This document shows positions 1 to 6,957 of a stretch of 9,439 nt of DNA, in pieces; the stretch's first letter is position 1, and each line of letters begins with the position of its first letter. The notes beneath the pieces are model-generated. The model worked only from the letters and a program-made list of their open reading frames with translations, made no database searches and was not told the origin of the DNA. The position numbers and the translations under genes are program-made. Source of the stretch: Avichristensenella sp031549105. GTDB lineage: Bacteria > Bacillota > Clostridia > Christensenellales > Aristaeellaceae. Location: contig JAVBQK010000176.1 in the NCBI GenBank assembly GCA_031549105.1, forward strand, positions 1 through 9,439, written 5' to 3'.

Positions 1-552
1 ATCCTTTACCAGCGTCGCGATCGCGATCTCAATTGCTTCCTCGCTGGACAGGTTACCTTCGCGCGGCATGGCGATGACAAACATATCCTCACCGATAACC
101 CGCTCATAGAGGCGATAGAACAGCGCCATATCCTCCGGGGTCCAGAACGGGCGTGGGCCTTTCGCAGCTTCCCACTCCGTTACCTTGTCGACCCATCTGG
201 TCTTGTTGTTCGTTGTCTTCTCTCCCTCCGGGGAGTAGATCAGCGCCTCAAACTGGCTGCCGCTTCCGCCACGCTCCTGCAGCACCATGTGCCACGCGCG
301 CTCCTCGCCGCCCTCGCCCTGCAGCGTTATAAAGCAGGCGATGACGCCAAACGCTTCGGGGTTGGTTTCGTCGGTCTTGCCGTCGTTGTTTTCGGCCCAT
401 ATTTCCCGTGCAATAAACAGCGCATCCTCATAGGAGAGGTCGTCCTCGCCCGACTCGGCCAACTTCGCGGTCAGCAGGGCGTCAGCCTGCGCCGAGAGGC
501 AGAGCGCCGTCAGCAGCAGTGTGATCATTACCAGCAATCCAAATTTACGCAT
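1..552 (-). CDS. Secreted repeat-type protein, PepSY-like (partial, C-terminus cut by window edge)
   Basis: This frame is open from an ATG at 552 to the window edge, giving 184 residues without a stop. The start is fixed by a strong ribosome binding site (AGGAGGT at 563-557). Residues 1-23 form a typical signal peptide: MRK, then a hydrophobic core, ending AQA before Asp24, a good signal peptidase I site. The mature part is acidic. Two similar short helices, LSYEDALFIAREI (39-51) and LSSEEAIEIAIATL (168-181), look like the start of repeated units; between them lies GPRPFW (132-137) followed by an acidic helix. From memory, secreted Clostridia proteins with repeats of this kind (acidic helix, then strands, PepSY-like) are common and mostly uncharacterised. 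That family assignment is an inference. The gene follows the VWA operon after a 55-bp gap with no obvious terminator, so it may be co-transcribed. The function is unknown. Confidence 0.8.
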   Translation of the reverse strand, partial: MRKFGLLVMITLLLTALCLSAQADALLTAKLAESGEDDLSYEDALFIAREIWAENNDGKTDETNPEAFGVIACFITLQGEGGEERAWHMVLQERGGSGSQFEALIYSPEGEKTTNNKTRWVDKVTEWEAAKGPRPFWTPEDMALFYRLYERVIGEDMFVIAMPREGNLSSEEAIEIAIATLVKD

Positions 553-607
553 GTGTACCTCCTACGCTTTTCTCTGTTGTTTTACTGGGATAGGTCGGTC
601 CTTAGGG
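553..607. other. Short intergenic gap, no clear terminator or promoter
   Basis: These 55 bases lie between the stop of the 898-residue VWA gene and the start of the secreted protein gene. It is the longest gap in the window. Apart from the ribosome binding site near the start, I see only a very short imperfect inverted repeat around AGG/CCT and no T-run after it. There is no convincing -35/-10 pair. Read-through from the operon is the simpler reading, though a weak internal promoter cannot be excluded. Confidence 0.55.
557..563 (-). promoter_or_regulatory. Ribosome binding site of the secreted protein gene
   Basis: AGGAGGT on the minus strand, four bases before the ATG at 552. It is a near-perfect match to the anti-Shine-Dalgarno sequence and decides the start. 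That matters here because the gene is cut at its other end and has no other support for its frame apart from the signal peptide. Confidence 0.8.
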
Positions 608-3304
608 TTACATCAGCTTCTTCTTCCGGTTAGCAAGCAGCTTATCCGCCGTATCGGTCACCGGCGCCTGTGGCTTTTCAGGCTCCTTGGCGGGCTTCTT
701 GCCGTCCTTCCTTGGCGGCGCTTCTTTCGGCGCCTTGGGGGCTGTGGCTTCCTTGGGAACGGGCACTTTCTTGGCGGGTATCCAGCGTTCCCAGGCGAGG
801 CGGCGCTGCGCCACATCCAGCAGGAACAGCACAAGCGCAATGAGCAGCAGGGTAGAGGTCATGTCCCGCCGCGCACGGGTTTGCGCACCGCGCTCGGTGA
901 AGAGTTCAGCCGCGTCGGTGAGGAGCCGCCCGCCGGTTGCCCGCGCAATTTCCGCAAGCAGCGCATTGCCGTCAGCGGCGCGCAGGTCATACTCCGCCGA
1001 GTAGCCGACCGCAAGGCCGGATTCCAGCGTGCGCAGCAGCGACTCGCCCTCTTTCTGCTCCACGCGCACGGCGTATGCCCCCTCCTGCGCAGCGGTCATC
1101 GTGCCTTCGTAAACGCCCGGCGCGGTGGCGGAGAGTGTAACGCTCTGCTGGCTGCCGTCCGGCGCGAGGACGATTGCCTCGGTCGTGAGGCCCGGCGTGT
1201 CCTCGTCAATGACGTAGCGCAGCGTAACCGTCTGCCCCTGGCGCGTCAGCGTCAGGTCGCCCTCGCCCTCCTCGACGGGCAATACGTGGGAGATCATCCC
1301 GGCGAAGAACTCCGCCGCCTGCTCCCAGCGGAGGAACCCGCCAGTCCACGCACCCTGCACATCGCTCGTCCAGGCAAGCGCGCGGCCCGCACCGTACTGC
1401 CACCAAGCCAGCAGCGGCTCATCGCGGTCGGTCGCCAGCGCAACGGTGGCAAGCGGCTTGGCGGTCGTCGCCAGATAGCCGTCCAGTGACGGGAAGCCCT
1501 CATAGTTGGTCAGCGAGCCACCGGTCCAGACCACCGGGTAGAACGTACGGTTCTGCACATACGCCTGTGTGGCGAGGTACGTCTCCTTGGTGAAGACCTT
1601 GGGGATGTCGTCAAACTCGGTGGTCGCATAGGCGCGGCCGCCGCCCCATTCAGCCAGGCGGGTAAGCAGGTTGGTGTTCGCGCCGCCGCCAACGGCCACG
1701 GTCGTCAGCGTAATGCCGTTCTGCGCCATCTGCTGCACAAGGCCCTCAAACCCGCTGTCGCCGGGTTCACCGTCCGTCAGGAAGATGACGTGCTTGAGCT
1801 GTGTCTGCACCAACAGCAGCGCCTGCAACGACTGGGCCAGCGAGGAATAGTATGCCGTGCCGCCACCGGGGCGGATGGTGCCGATCATCTCCTGGATGCT
1901 CGCCACGTCAGTGACCTGCTGCATCGGAACGACCCACTTGGCGGTATCGTCAAACGCGATAACGCCAACATTGTCACGCGCGGTGAGCACCTCAGCCGAA
2001 CGCATGGCAGCCTCCTTGGCCATATCAAGGCGGGTAATGCCGTAGCGCCCTTCGGTCATTGAGCCGGACTTGTCAATGACCAGGACCAGCGACAGCGACG
2101 GCATGTCCAGGCGGTTGTCCACGTCCATCGTGACGGGCAGCATATCTTCAAGCTCTGACCCGCGCCACCCGCCGATGGCATAGCTGTCGTCGCCGCCGAA
2201 TACGCACAGCCCACGTCCAAGCTTGCGCACGTAGTCATCCAGCGCGGTGAGCGCATCGGGGGAGATGTCGTCGATGTTGGTGTTGACCAGCGCGACGGCG
2301 TGGTACTGCCGAAGCGCCTCCGCAGTGACCGGAAGCTGCGTGGGGAGAAGGGTTTCAACCTCCATACCCGCCGCCTGAAGCATCGTGGGCAGCTCCGATT
2401 GGCTGCCGACCACCAGCACCTTCGGCGTGCCGCGCACGTCCATGTACGCACCCAGCCGGTTGTTGCGCGGATTCTCGTCACCCTCTGCGTTCAGCTGAAC
2501 CTCGTAGGTGACCACGCCCGATTCGCTCGCCACATCCTGGAAGATGAACGAGTTGCCGCCCTTGCGCAACGTGACTTCGCGCGTGGCGACGGGCTGGCGG
2601 TTGGCGTACAGCACGAGCGTGCCGGTGGTGTCGTAGAGGGAGTCCAGCCGCACATGCACGTCGAACTTCTCGCCCTGGTACACCTGCGCGGGTGGGGTGA
2701 GGGAGGTAATTTGCGCGTCGCGGGCAAAGCCGCTTTCAAACGGCAACACGTCCACCGCGATGCCGCGCGCCTGCAGCGCCGTCAGCTGCGCTGCGACACC
2801 CTGCACATTGTCCTTGCCATCGGAGAGCAGGGCGATGCGCCCAGCCGCGTCCTCGGGCAGCAGCGCCATCGCCATCGCAAGCGCGCGGCCGATGTCGGTA
2901 CCGCTGGCTTCCGGCGCGGTGCCCAGCGAAATTGACTTGCGCCCGGCGGCCAGTGGGGCATCGACCATCGTGGTCTGTCCAAAGGCGATCGCGCCGACTT
3001 GCAGGTCGGAAGGGGCGTTCTGTAGCCCTGCCGTCAGCGCTGCTTCCATTGCGGAGCGCTGACCCAGCGCCGACGCAGACAGGTCCGCCAGCGCCCAGGT
3101 GGCCGCACGGTTACCCGGCAGCAGCAGCGCAGGGCCGGTCAGCGCCGCGACCAGCAGCAACACCAGCGCCAAACGTGCCGCACGCGCAATGGCGCGCTTG
3201 CGCCCGCGCCGCCTCTGCGAACACTTCTTGTCTATCAGGAGAACCACCGCGATGCATAGCGGCAACAGCAGCCAGCATAGCGGCCTTGCAAACTCAATAC
3301 CCAC
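608..3304 (-). CDS. Large membrane protein: two VWA domains around a glutamine-amidotransferase-like domain
   Basis: 898 residues. Hydrophobic segments at about 10-24 and 45-63 flank a strongly basic loop (26-44), a BatA-type N-terminus. A large region predicted outside the membrane follows, then a third membrane segment (about 816-831) and a Lys/Pro-rich cytoplasmic tail (841-898). VWA 1 (about 68-192) has D74-L-S76-A-S78, T136 and D162. A beta-rich Ig-like stretch spans about 199-290. A class I glutamine-amidotransferase-like domain spans about 294-393 (GGDDSYAIGG at 370-379), with no recognisable Cys-His-Glu triad, so it is probably non-catalytic. VWA 2 (about 404-560) has an intact metal site: D411-K-S413-G-S415, T483, D511. 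Residues 590-770 include a Trp-rich block (WWQYGAG at 634-640) and another beta domain. The start is GTG; an in-frame TAA nine codons upstream rules out a longer form, and the ribosome binding site is weak. It overlaps the preceding gene by 11 bp, suggesting coupled translation. Probable scaffold or adaptor partner of the MoxR ATPase. Confidence 0.9.
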   Translation of the reverse strand: MGIEFARPLCWLLLPLCIAVVLLIDKKCSQRRRGRKRAIARAARLALVLLLVAALTGPALLLPGNRAATWALADLSASALGQRSAMEAALTAGLQNAPSDLQVGAIAFGQTTMVDAPLAAGRKSISLGTAPEASGTDIGRALAMAMALLPEDAAGRIALLSDGKDNVQGVAAQLTALQARGIAVDVLPFESGFARDAQITSLTPPAQVYQGEKFDVHVRLDSLYDTTGTLVLYANRQPVATREVTLRKGGNSFIFQDVASESGVVTYEVQLNAEGDENPRNNRLGAYMDVRGTPKVLVVGSQSELPTMLQAAGMEVETLLPTQLPVTAEALRQYHAVALVNTNIDDISPDALTALDDYVRKLGRGLCVFGGDDSYAIGGWRGSELEDMLPVTMDVDNRLDMPSLSLVLVIDKSGSMTEGRYGITRLDMAKEAAMRSAEVLTARDNVGVIAFDDTAKWVVPMQQVTDVASIQEMIGTIRPGGGTAYYSSLAQSLQALLLVQTQLKHVIFLTDGEPGDSGFEGLVQQMAQNGITLTTVAVGGGANTNLLTRLAEWGGGRAYATTEFDDIPKVFTKETYLATQAYVQNRTFYPVVWTGGSLTNYEGFPSLDGYLATTAKPLATVALATDRDEPLLAWWQYGAGRALAWTSDVQGAWTGGFLRWEQAAEFFAGMISHVLPVEEGEGDLTLTRQGQTVTLRYVIDEDTPGLTTEAIVLAPDGSQQSVTLSATAPGVYEGTMTAAQEGAYAVRVEQKEGESLLRTLESGLAVGYSAEYDLRAADGNALLAEIARATGGRLLTDAAELFTERGAQTRARRDMTSTLLLIALVLFLLDVAQRRLAWERWIPAKKVPVPKEATAPKAPKEAPPRKDGKKPAKEPEKPQAPVTDTADKLLANRKKKLM

Positions 3305-5054
3305 GGCGATACACCCACCATTCCAGCAGCGTTACAGCGATCAGCAGCCCAATCAGCCAGGGCGTCCATTCACGCCCGTACTGTGTGCCGCGCCCCGCCT
3401 GCGCTGTTTGATTCGTCCCCTTGCCGACCTGCCGGACATCGCTCTCAGCGGCCGGCATGTGCAGCGCGAAGGGGACCGTGGTTTCCTCGCCCGCCTCATC
3501 GGCCTGGATGAGCCGGTATACGCCGATCTCGTTCGTATCGGATAGCGTGCCGCCGGTCACCGGCAGCGCCACGCGGCGTCCCGATGGCGTGATAACCTGC
3601 GCCGTCCGGGCGAAGGACTGGGGCGTAATATACAGCGGCGTGCCGCAGTCGCCATCTTCAAAACCTGCGCCGAGCGGTTCCGGCGCAAGGTAGGCGAGCA
3701 GATGCTGCGTGAAGATGGGGAATTCCTTGAGCAGCGGCAGGTTGGAGTCGTGCAGGTCGAAGCCCAGCACCGCGATGCGGCGACCATCCTCCTCCAGTAT
3801 GGAAAGCACCGGCTCGCCGTTTGCCATCCAGATGGGCGTGCCGCCCTGTACGGGCTTCCAGCGCGCAACCTGAATCTCTTCAACGTCCATGTATTCGTTC
3901 AGCGTCTCAGCCAGAGGGTCCGCGGCGGCGGTCAGCGATACGGGCGTTTCGCGCCGTGCACCCACGCGGGCGTCCGGGTCGATCATCAGCAGCGCGCCGC
4001 GCTCGGGCAGCATCTCCGGCAGCGGGCCATCTAGCACGGTCAGCGCGCCGGTGGCGACAGTTGCGACCTCTGCCAGCGTCGTCTTGAGCACCGTCACGTC
4101 ACCGCGCAGCGAAAGCGCCTTCTCCAGGAAGATGTTGTCACGCCCGGCCAGCACGATCGTGGTGACGCCCGTCTCCCGGGAAACCCAGGTACGCACATTG
4201 TCGATCAGCAGCGCGTCAGCCTCTACGATGCGCGCCTCGACCGTCTGCGCAGGGGCAGGCAGGTCAAACTGCACGCTGACAATCTCGCCTTCTCCCACGG
4301 CCACCGTGCGGATATCGCACAGGTTGCCGTCGGCGGTGCACTCGACGGTCACCTCCGTCGCCTCGCCGTAGTTTGCAATGCGCGCCACGGCAGCCGTTTC
4401 GCCCGCGCGGAGCGACAGGATCGCGCGGTTGGAAAGGCCAGAGCCCACGGACGGCTGTGTGAACACGCCCTCCGGGAGCGACTGATCCGTATAGACGATC
4501 ACCTGCACGTCGGCCAGCTCCCGCTCCAGCGCCTCCGCCAGCGACAGCGCACCGGAAAGGTCCGCGCCGCCGTTTTCGGCTTTCAGCGCATCCAGTGCGC
4601 GGCGTGTAGCCATCGGGTCGGAAGACCGCGCCAGCGTCTGCGCAACCTGCGCACCGGCGGTCAGGATCGATACGCGCGCACCCTCCGGCATGCCGTCAAG
4701 GCGGCGGCGGGCGTCCTCTATCGCGTTTTCCAACCGCGTCTTGCCGCCAGATTCCGCCTGCATGCTGGCCGATAGATCAAAAACGAACACGGCCTCGCTC
4801 GTCTCGTCGCCCAGCGTCATCGGCCGCATCAAAGACAGCGCCAGCAGCAGCGCCAACAGCAGCTGCATGAACAGCAGCAGGCTGCGGCGGAGCTTCTGGA
4901 ACGGCCGGTCGGCCTCCATCGAGGCCAGCGCCTTCTGCCACAGGTAGGTGCTGGAGATCTCGATCGGCTCCATTTTCTGCTTGAGGATATAAAGGCATAT
5001 GATGAAGGCGAGGGCGGAAAGCGCCCATGCGCCTGTCGGGTTCATCCAGTGCAT
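3294..5054 (-). CDS. BatA-like membrane protein with VWA domain (aerotolerance regulator N-terminal family)
   Basis: 586 residues. The N-terminus, MHWMNPTGAWALSALAF, opens a first membrane segment (about 9-25), followed by a cytoplasmic stretch and a second membrane segment (about 58-76), the usual BatA N-terminal layout. A VWA domain covers about 87-200, with D93-L-S95-A-S97 and YTD ending at D190. The expected metal-binding Thr is Ala164 (GGADLSGAL, 162-170). An Ig-like beta stretch lies at about 219-290. Residues 298-358 look like a degenerate amidotransferase-like fold. A conserved-looking block, VLGFDLHDSNLPL (429-441), ends LLAYLAP (452-458). A last membrane segment is at about 565-578, with a short basic tail. 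The start at 5054 has AAGGAGG at 5065-5059. The gene begins 9 bp after the DUF58 stop, and its 3' end overlaps the next gene by 11 bp. By family analogy it is a membrane-anchored partner of MoxR; its substrate is unknown. Confidence 0.88.
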   Translation of the reverse strand: MHWMNPTGAWALSALAFIICLYILKQKMEPIEISSTYLWQKALASMEADRPFQKLRRSLLLFMQLLLALLLALSLMRPMTLGDETSEAVFVFDLSASMQAESGGKTRLENAIEDARRRLDGMPEGARVSILTAGAQVAQTLARSSDPMATRRALDALKAENGGADLSGALSLAEALERELADVQVIVYTDQSLPEGVFTQPSVGSGLSNRAILSLRAGETAAVARIANYGEATEVTVECTADGNLCDIRTVAVGEGEIVSVQFDLPAPAQTVEARIVEADALLIDNVRTWVSRETGVTTIVLAGRDNIFLEKALSLRGDVTVLKTTLAEVATVATGALTVLDGPLPEMLPERGALLMIDPDARVGARRETPVSLTAAADPLAETLNEYMDVEEIQVARWKPVQGGTPIWMANGEPVLSILEEDGRRIAVLGFDLHDSNLPLLKEFPIFTQHLLAYLAPEPLGAGFEDGDCGTPLYITPQSFARTAQVITPSGRRVALPVTGGTLSDTNEIGVYRLIQADEAGEETTVPFALHMPAAESDVRQVGKGTNQTAQAGRGTQYGREWTPWLIGLLIAVTLLEWWVYRRGY

Positions 5055-5058
5055 GGTG

Positions 5059-5065
5059 CCTCCTT
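5059..5065 (-). promoter_or_regulatory. Ribosome binding site overlapping the DUF58 stop codon
   Basis: AAGGAGG on the minus strand, four bases before the ATG at 5054. Its first two bases belong to the TAA stop (5066-5064) of the preceding DUF58 gene. A ribosome terminating on DUF58 therefore sits on the next initiation site, which points to translational coupling. Confidence 0.75.
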
Positions 5066-5939
5066 ATCGTGCCGCGATGACGCCACCGCGCATCAGCGCC
5101 TCCAGAACGTCCCGGCCGATGTCCATGTCGCTGCGCAATAGCAGATAGGGGACCCGGCGGGCGTGGCAGAAACGCCGCTGCTCCAGCAGGAACTCATCCA
5201 GCGCATGCTGATAGCGCCGCAGCGCGTCGGGCGATATCTGCACATCGCAGGTAGGCCCGCCTTCCACATCCAGCAGCTGCACTGCACCGGTCATGTCCGG
5301 CTCCAGCTCCTGTGGGGACATCACCTGCAGCACGGACAGCTCCTGCCGCCGGTATAGCAGCGACGATGCGCCGTGCGTCCAACCTGCCTCGGTCAGAAGA
5401 TCGCTGAGGAGCACGCACACGCCGCGCCCGGCGGTGATTGGCACGCGGGTCAGCGCTTGATCCAGCCGCGTCTCGCCGCTGGGACGGATGGCCTCCAGAT
5501 ACTGTTCCACCTGCGGGAACGACTGACGCCCGCCGAACGTCCGGCTGGCCCTGACACCGCCCGCGTGCAGCTCCACGAGCACCACGCGGTCGTATCGGGT
5601 CAGCGCCAGATACGCAAGTACCGCCGCCAGGCGGATGCACAGCGCCCACTTGTTCGGATCGCCCATCGGCATCGAGCCGCTGGCATCCAGCAGCACGCGC
5701 AGCGTCGTCTCCTGCTCATCCAGGAAGAGCTTGAGGAATAGCTTGTCAAAGCGCGCGAACGCGTTCCAGTCCACGCGGCGCAGGTCGTCTCCCTCTGCAT
5801 AGGCGCGGAAATCCGAAAACTCCACCGAGCTGCCCACCGTCTTGGAACGGCGCATGCCGCCCATGCCGCCGCGCGCGTGTTCGCGCATCGCCAGCGAGAA
5901 GGCGTCGAGCTTCCGGATGGTTTGATCGTCCAGCAGCAT
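5064..5939 (-). CDS. DUF58 family protein with VWA-type metal site
   Basis: 291 residues, no membrane segment, so predicted cytosolic. The DUF58 signature is clear: SVEFSDFRAYAEGDDLRRVDW (38-58) followed by the Lys/Phe-rich KLFLKLFLDEQE (66-77). Directly after comes the VWA-type metal motif D85-A-S87-G-S89, with T157 (GETRLDQAL, 155-163) and D180 (LLSDLL) as further candidate ligands. DUF58 proteins often lie next to MoxR ATPases and are thought to be their VWA-like partners; many carry N-terminal membrane helices, which this one lacks. The start at 5939 is supported by AAGGAGA at 5950-5944, which overlaps the MoxR stop. The protein length is usual for the short, soluble form. Its exact biochemical role is unknown; an adaptor function linking MoxR to the membrane VWA proteins encoded next is an inference from gene order. 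Confidence 0.93.
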   Translation of the reverse strand: MLLDDQTIRKLDAFSLAMREHARGGMGGMRRSKTVGSSVEFSDFRAYAEGDDLRRVDWNAFARFDKLFLKLFLDEQETTLRVLLDASGSMPMGDPNKWALCIRLAAVLAYLALTRYDRVVLVELHAGGVRASRTFGGRQSFPQVEQYLEAIRPSGETRLDQALTRVPITAGRGVCVLLSDLLTEAGWTHGASSLLYRRQELSVLQVMSPQELEPDMTGAVQLLDVEGGPTCDVQISPDALRRYQHALDEFLLEQRRFCHARRVPYLLLRSDMDIGRDVLEALMRGGVIAAR

Positions 5940-5943
5940 GGCG

Positions 5944-5950
5944 TCTCCTT
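5944..5950 (-). promoter_or_regulatory. Ribosome binding site overlapping the MoxR stop codon
   Basis: AAGGAGA on the minus strand, four bases before the ATG at 5939. It shares bases with the TAA stop (5951-5949) of the MoxR gene. The arrangement TAAGGAG plus a short spacer is the same as at the DUF58/BatA-like junction, implying coupled translation of ATPase and partner. Confidence 0.75.
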
Positions 5951-6944
5951 ATTTCGCGGGCATTGCGCCCAGAATCTCGGCGATGAGGCGATCGGTCGTC
6001 ATGCCGCCCGCCATGCCCTCGAAGCTTAGCGCAACGCGGTGGCGCAGCACGGCCGGGGCGATGGCGCGGATGTCGTCGAATGCGACGTTGTAGCGACCGT
6101 CCATCAGCGCGCGCACGCGGGACACGGCGATCAGCGCCTGCGCCGCGCGCGGGCTTGCGCCGAAGCGTGCGTTCTCGCGCGTGACGGTGGGGGAGTCGGC
6201 AACTTCCGGATGGGTCGCCAGCACCAGCCTGAGCGCGTAGTCCTGCACGGCGCGCGCCACCGGCACTTGCCGGGCAATTTCGCGCATCCGCAGGATATCG
6301 TCACCCGAAGCGACGGTCTTCGCGGGCGTCTCGGTTTTAGTCACCGTCAGGTCGACAATGCCGTGCAGCTCCTCCAGCGTCGGGAACTCAACGATCAGCT
6401 TCAGCAGGAAGCGGTCCAACTGCGCCTCAGGCAGGGGGTAGGTGCCCTCCTGCTCGATGGGGTTCTGTGTGGCGAGCACGAAATAGGGGGAAGGGAGAGG
6501 CCGCGTCACACCGCCAACGGTGACGGTATGCTCCTGCATTGCCTCCAGCAGCGCGGACTGCGTCTTTGGTGTCGCGCGGTTGATTTCATCCGCCAATACG
6601 ATCGACGCGAAGACCGGGCCCGGCTGGAATGAGAACTCGCTCGCGCCGTTCTTCTGCACAATGATGTTGGTGCCGGTGACGTCCGCGGGCATCAGGTCGG
6701 GCGTGAACTGGATGCGCGCGAACGGCAGGTCCAGCACGTGGCTCATCGTGCGCACCAGGCGCGTCTTGCCAAGGCCGGGCACACCCTCCAGCAGCACGTT
6801 GCCGCCCGCGATCATCGCCATCAAAAGCTGCGATACGGTCTCCTTCTGCCCGATGATTTCCTGCCCGATCTGTGTCTGTATTTCCTTCAGTTGCTCCGCA
6901 AACTGTACAATCTCTTTCTCCTGGGCCATCTGTACGCCGTTCAT
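5949..6944 (-). CDS. MoxR-family AAA+ ATPase
   Basis: 331 residues, the usual MoxR length. All key AAA+ elements are visible: Walker A GVPGLGKT (54-61), Walker B IVLADEIN (115-122, with D119 and E120), sensor 1 ATQNP (158-162), a likely arginine finger in LPEAQLDRF (171-179, R178), and sensor 2 GASPRA (262-267, R266). The enzyme should therefore be active. MoxR ATPases hydrolyse ATP as hexameric rings and work as chaperone-like machines with VWA partners, for example in metal-centre insertion or envelope assembly; the particular client here is unknown. The start at 6944 has GGAGGA at 6956-6951; the next ATG (residue 6) has no ribosome binding site. The gene begins 13 bp after the coiled-coil membrane protein and 5 bp upstream of nothing but a ribosome binding site for DUF58, so it is mid-operon. 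Confidence 0.96.
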   Translation of the reverse strand: MNGVQMAQEKEIVQFAEQLKEIQTQIGQEIIGQKETVSQLLMAMIAGGNVLLEGVPGLGKTRLVRTMSHVLDLPFARIQFTPDLMPADVTGTNIIVQKNGASEFSFQPGPVFASIVLADEINRATPKTQSALLEAMQEHTVTVGGVTRPLPSPYFVLATQNPIEQEGTYPLPEAQLDRFLLKLIVEFPTLEELHGIVDLTVTKTETPAKTVASGDDILRMREIARQVPVARAVQDYALRLVLATHPEVADSPTVTRENARFGASPRAAQALIAVSRVRALMDGRYNVAFDDIRAIAPAVLRHRVALSFEGMAGGMTTDRLIAEILGAMPAK

Positions 6945-6950
6945 GAAACG

Positions 6951-6956
6951 TCCTCC
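6951..6956 (-). promoter_or_regulatory. Ribosome binding site of the MoxR gene
   Basis: GGAGGA on the minus strand with a six-base spacer to the ATG at 6944. It begins one base after the TGA stop (6960-6958) of the upstream gene. It favours the start at 6944 over the in-frame ATG five codons later, which has no such site. Confidence 0.75.
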
Positions 6957-6957
6957 A

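Noticed and set aside
15..26. 12-bp palindrome TCGCGATCGCGA
   Set aside because: It lies inside coding sequence and is explained by alternating Ile and Ala codons (ATC GCG). A single copy gives no support for a binding site.
564..607. Possible terminator after the 898-residue gene
   Set aside because: Only a three-base stem can be drawn and no T-run follows, so there is no basis for calling a terminator.
521..1489. A 322-codon open frame on the plus strand
   Set aside because: It lies antisense to the well-supported 898-residue VWA gene, is rich in Arg and Gly as expected for a GC-rich shadow frame, and shows no domain or signal sequence.
2300..2935. A 211-codon open frame on the plus strand
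   Set aside because: Antisense to the same VWA gene, with a composition rich in Arg, His and Ala and no recognisable motif; a shadow of GC-rich coding sequence.
3170..3206. Short inverted repeat GCGCAA/TTGCGC
   Set aside because: A 6-bp stem in an Arg/Ala-rich, GC-rich coding stretch is expected by chance.
4836..4890. Runs of CAGCAG on the plus strand suggesting a trinucleotide repeat
   Set aside because: On the coding strand these are CTG leucine codons in a membrane segment of the BatA-like protein. Similar runs occur at every membrane segment in the window.
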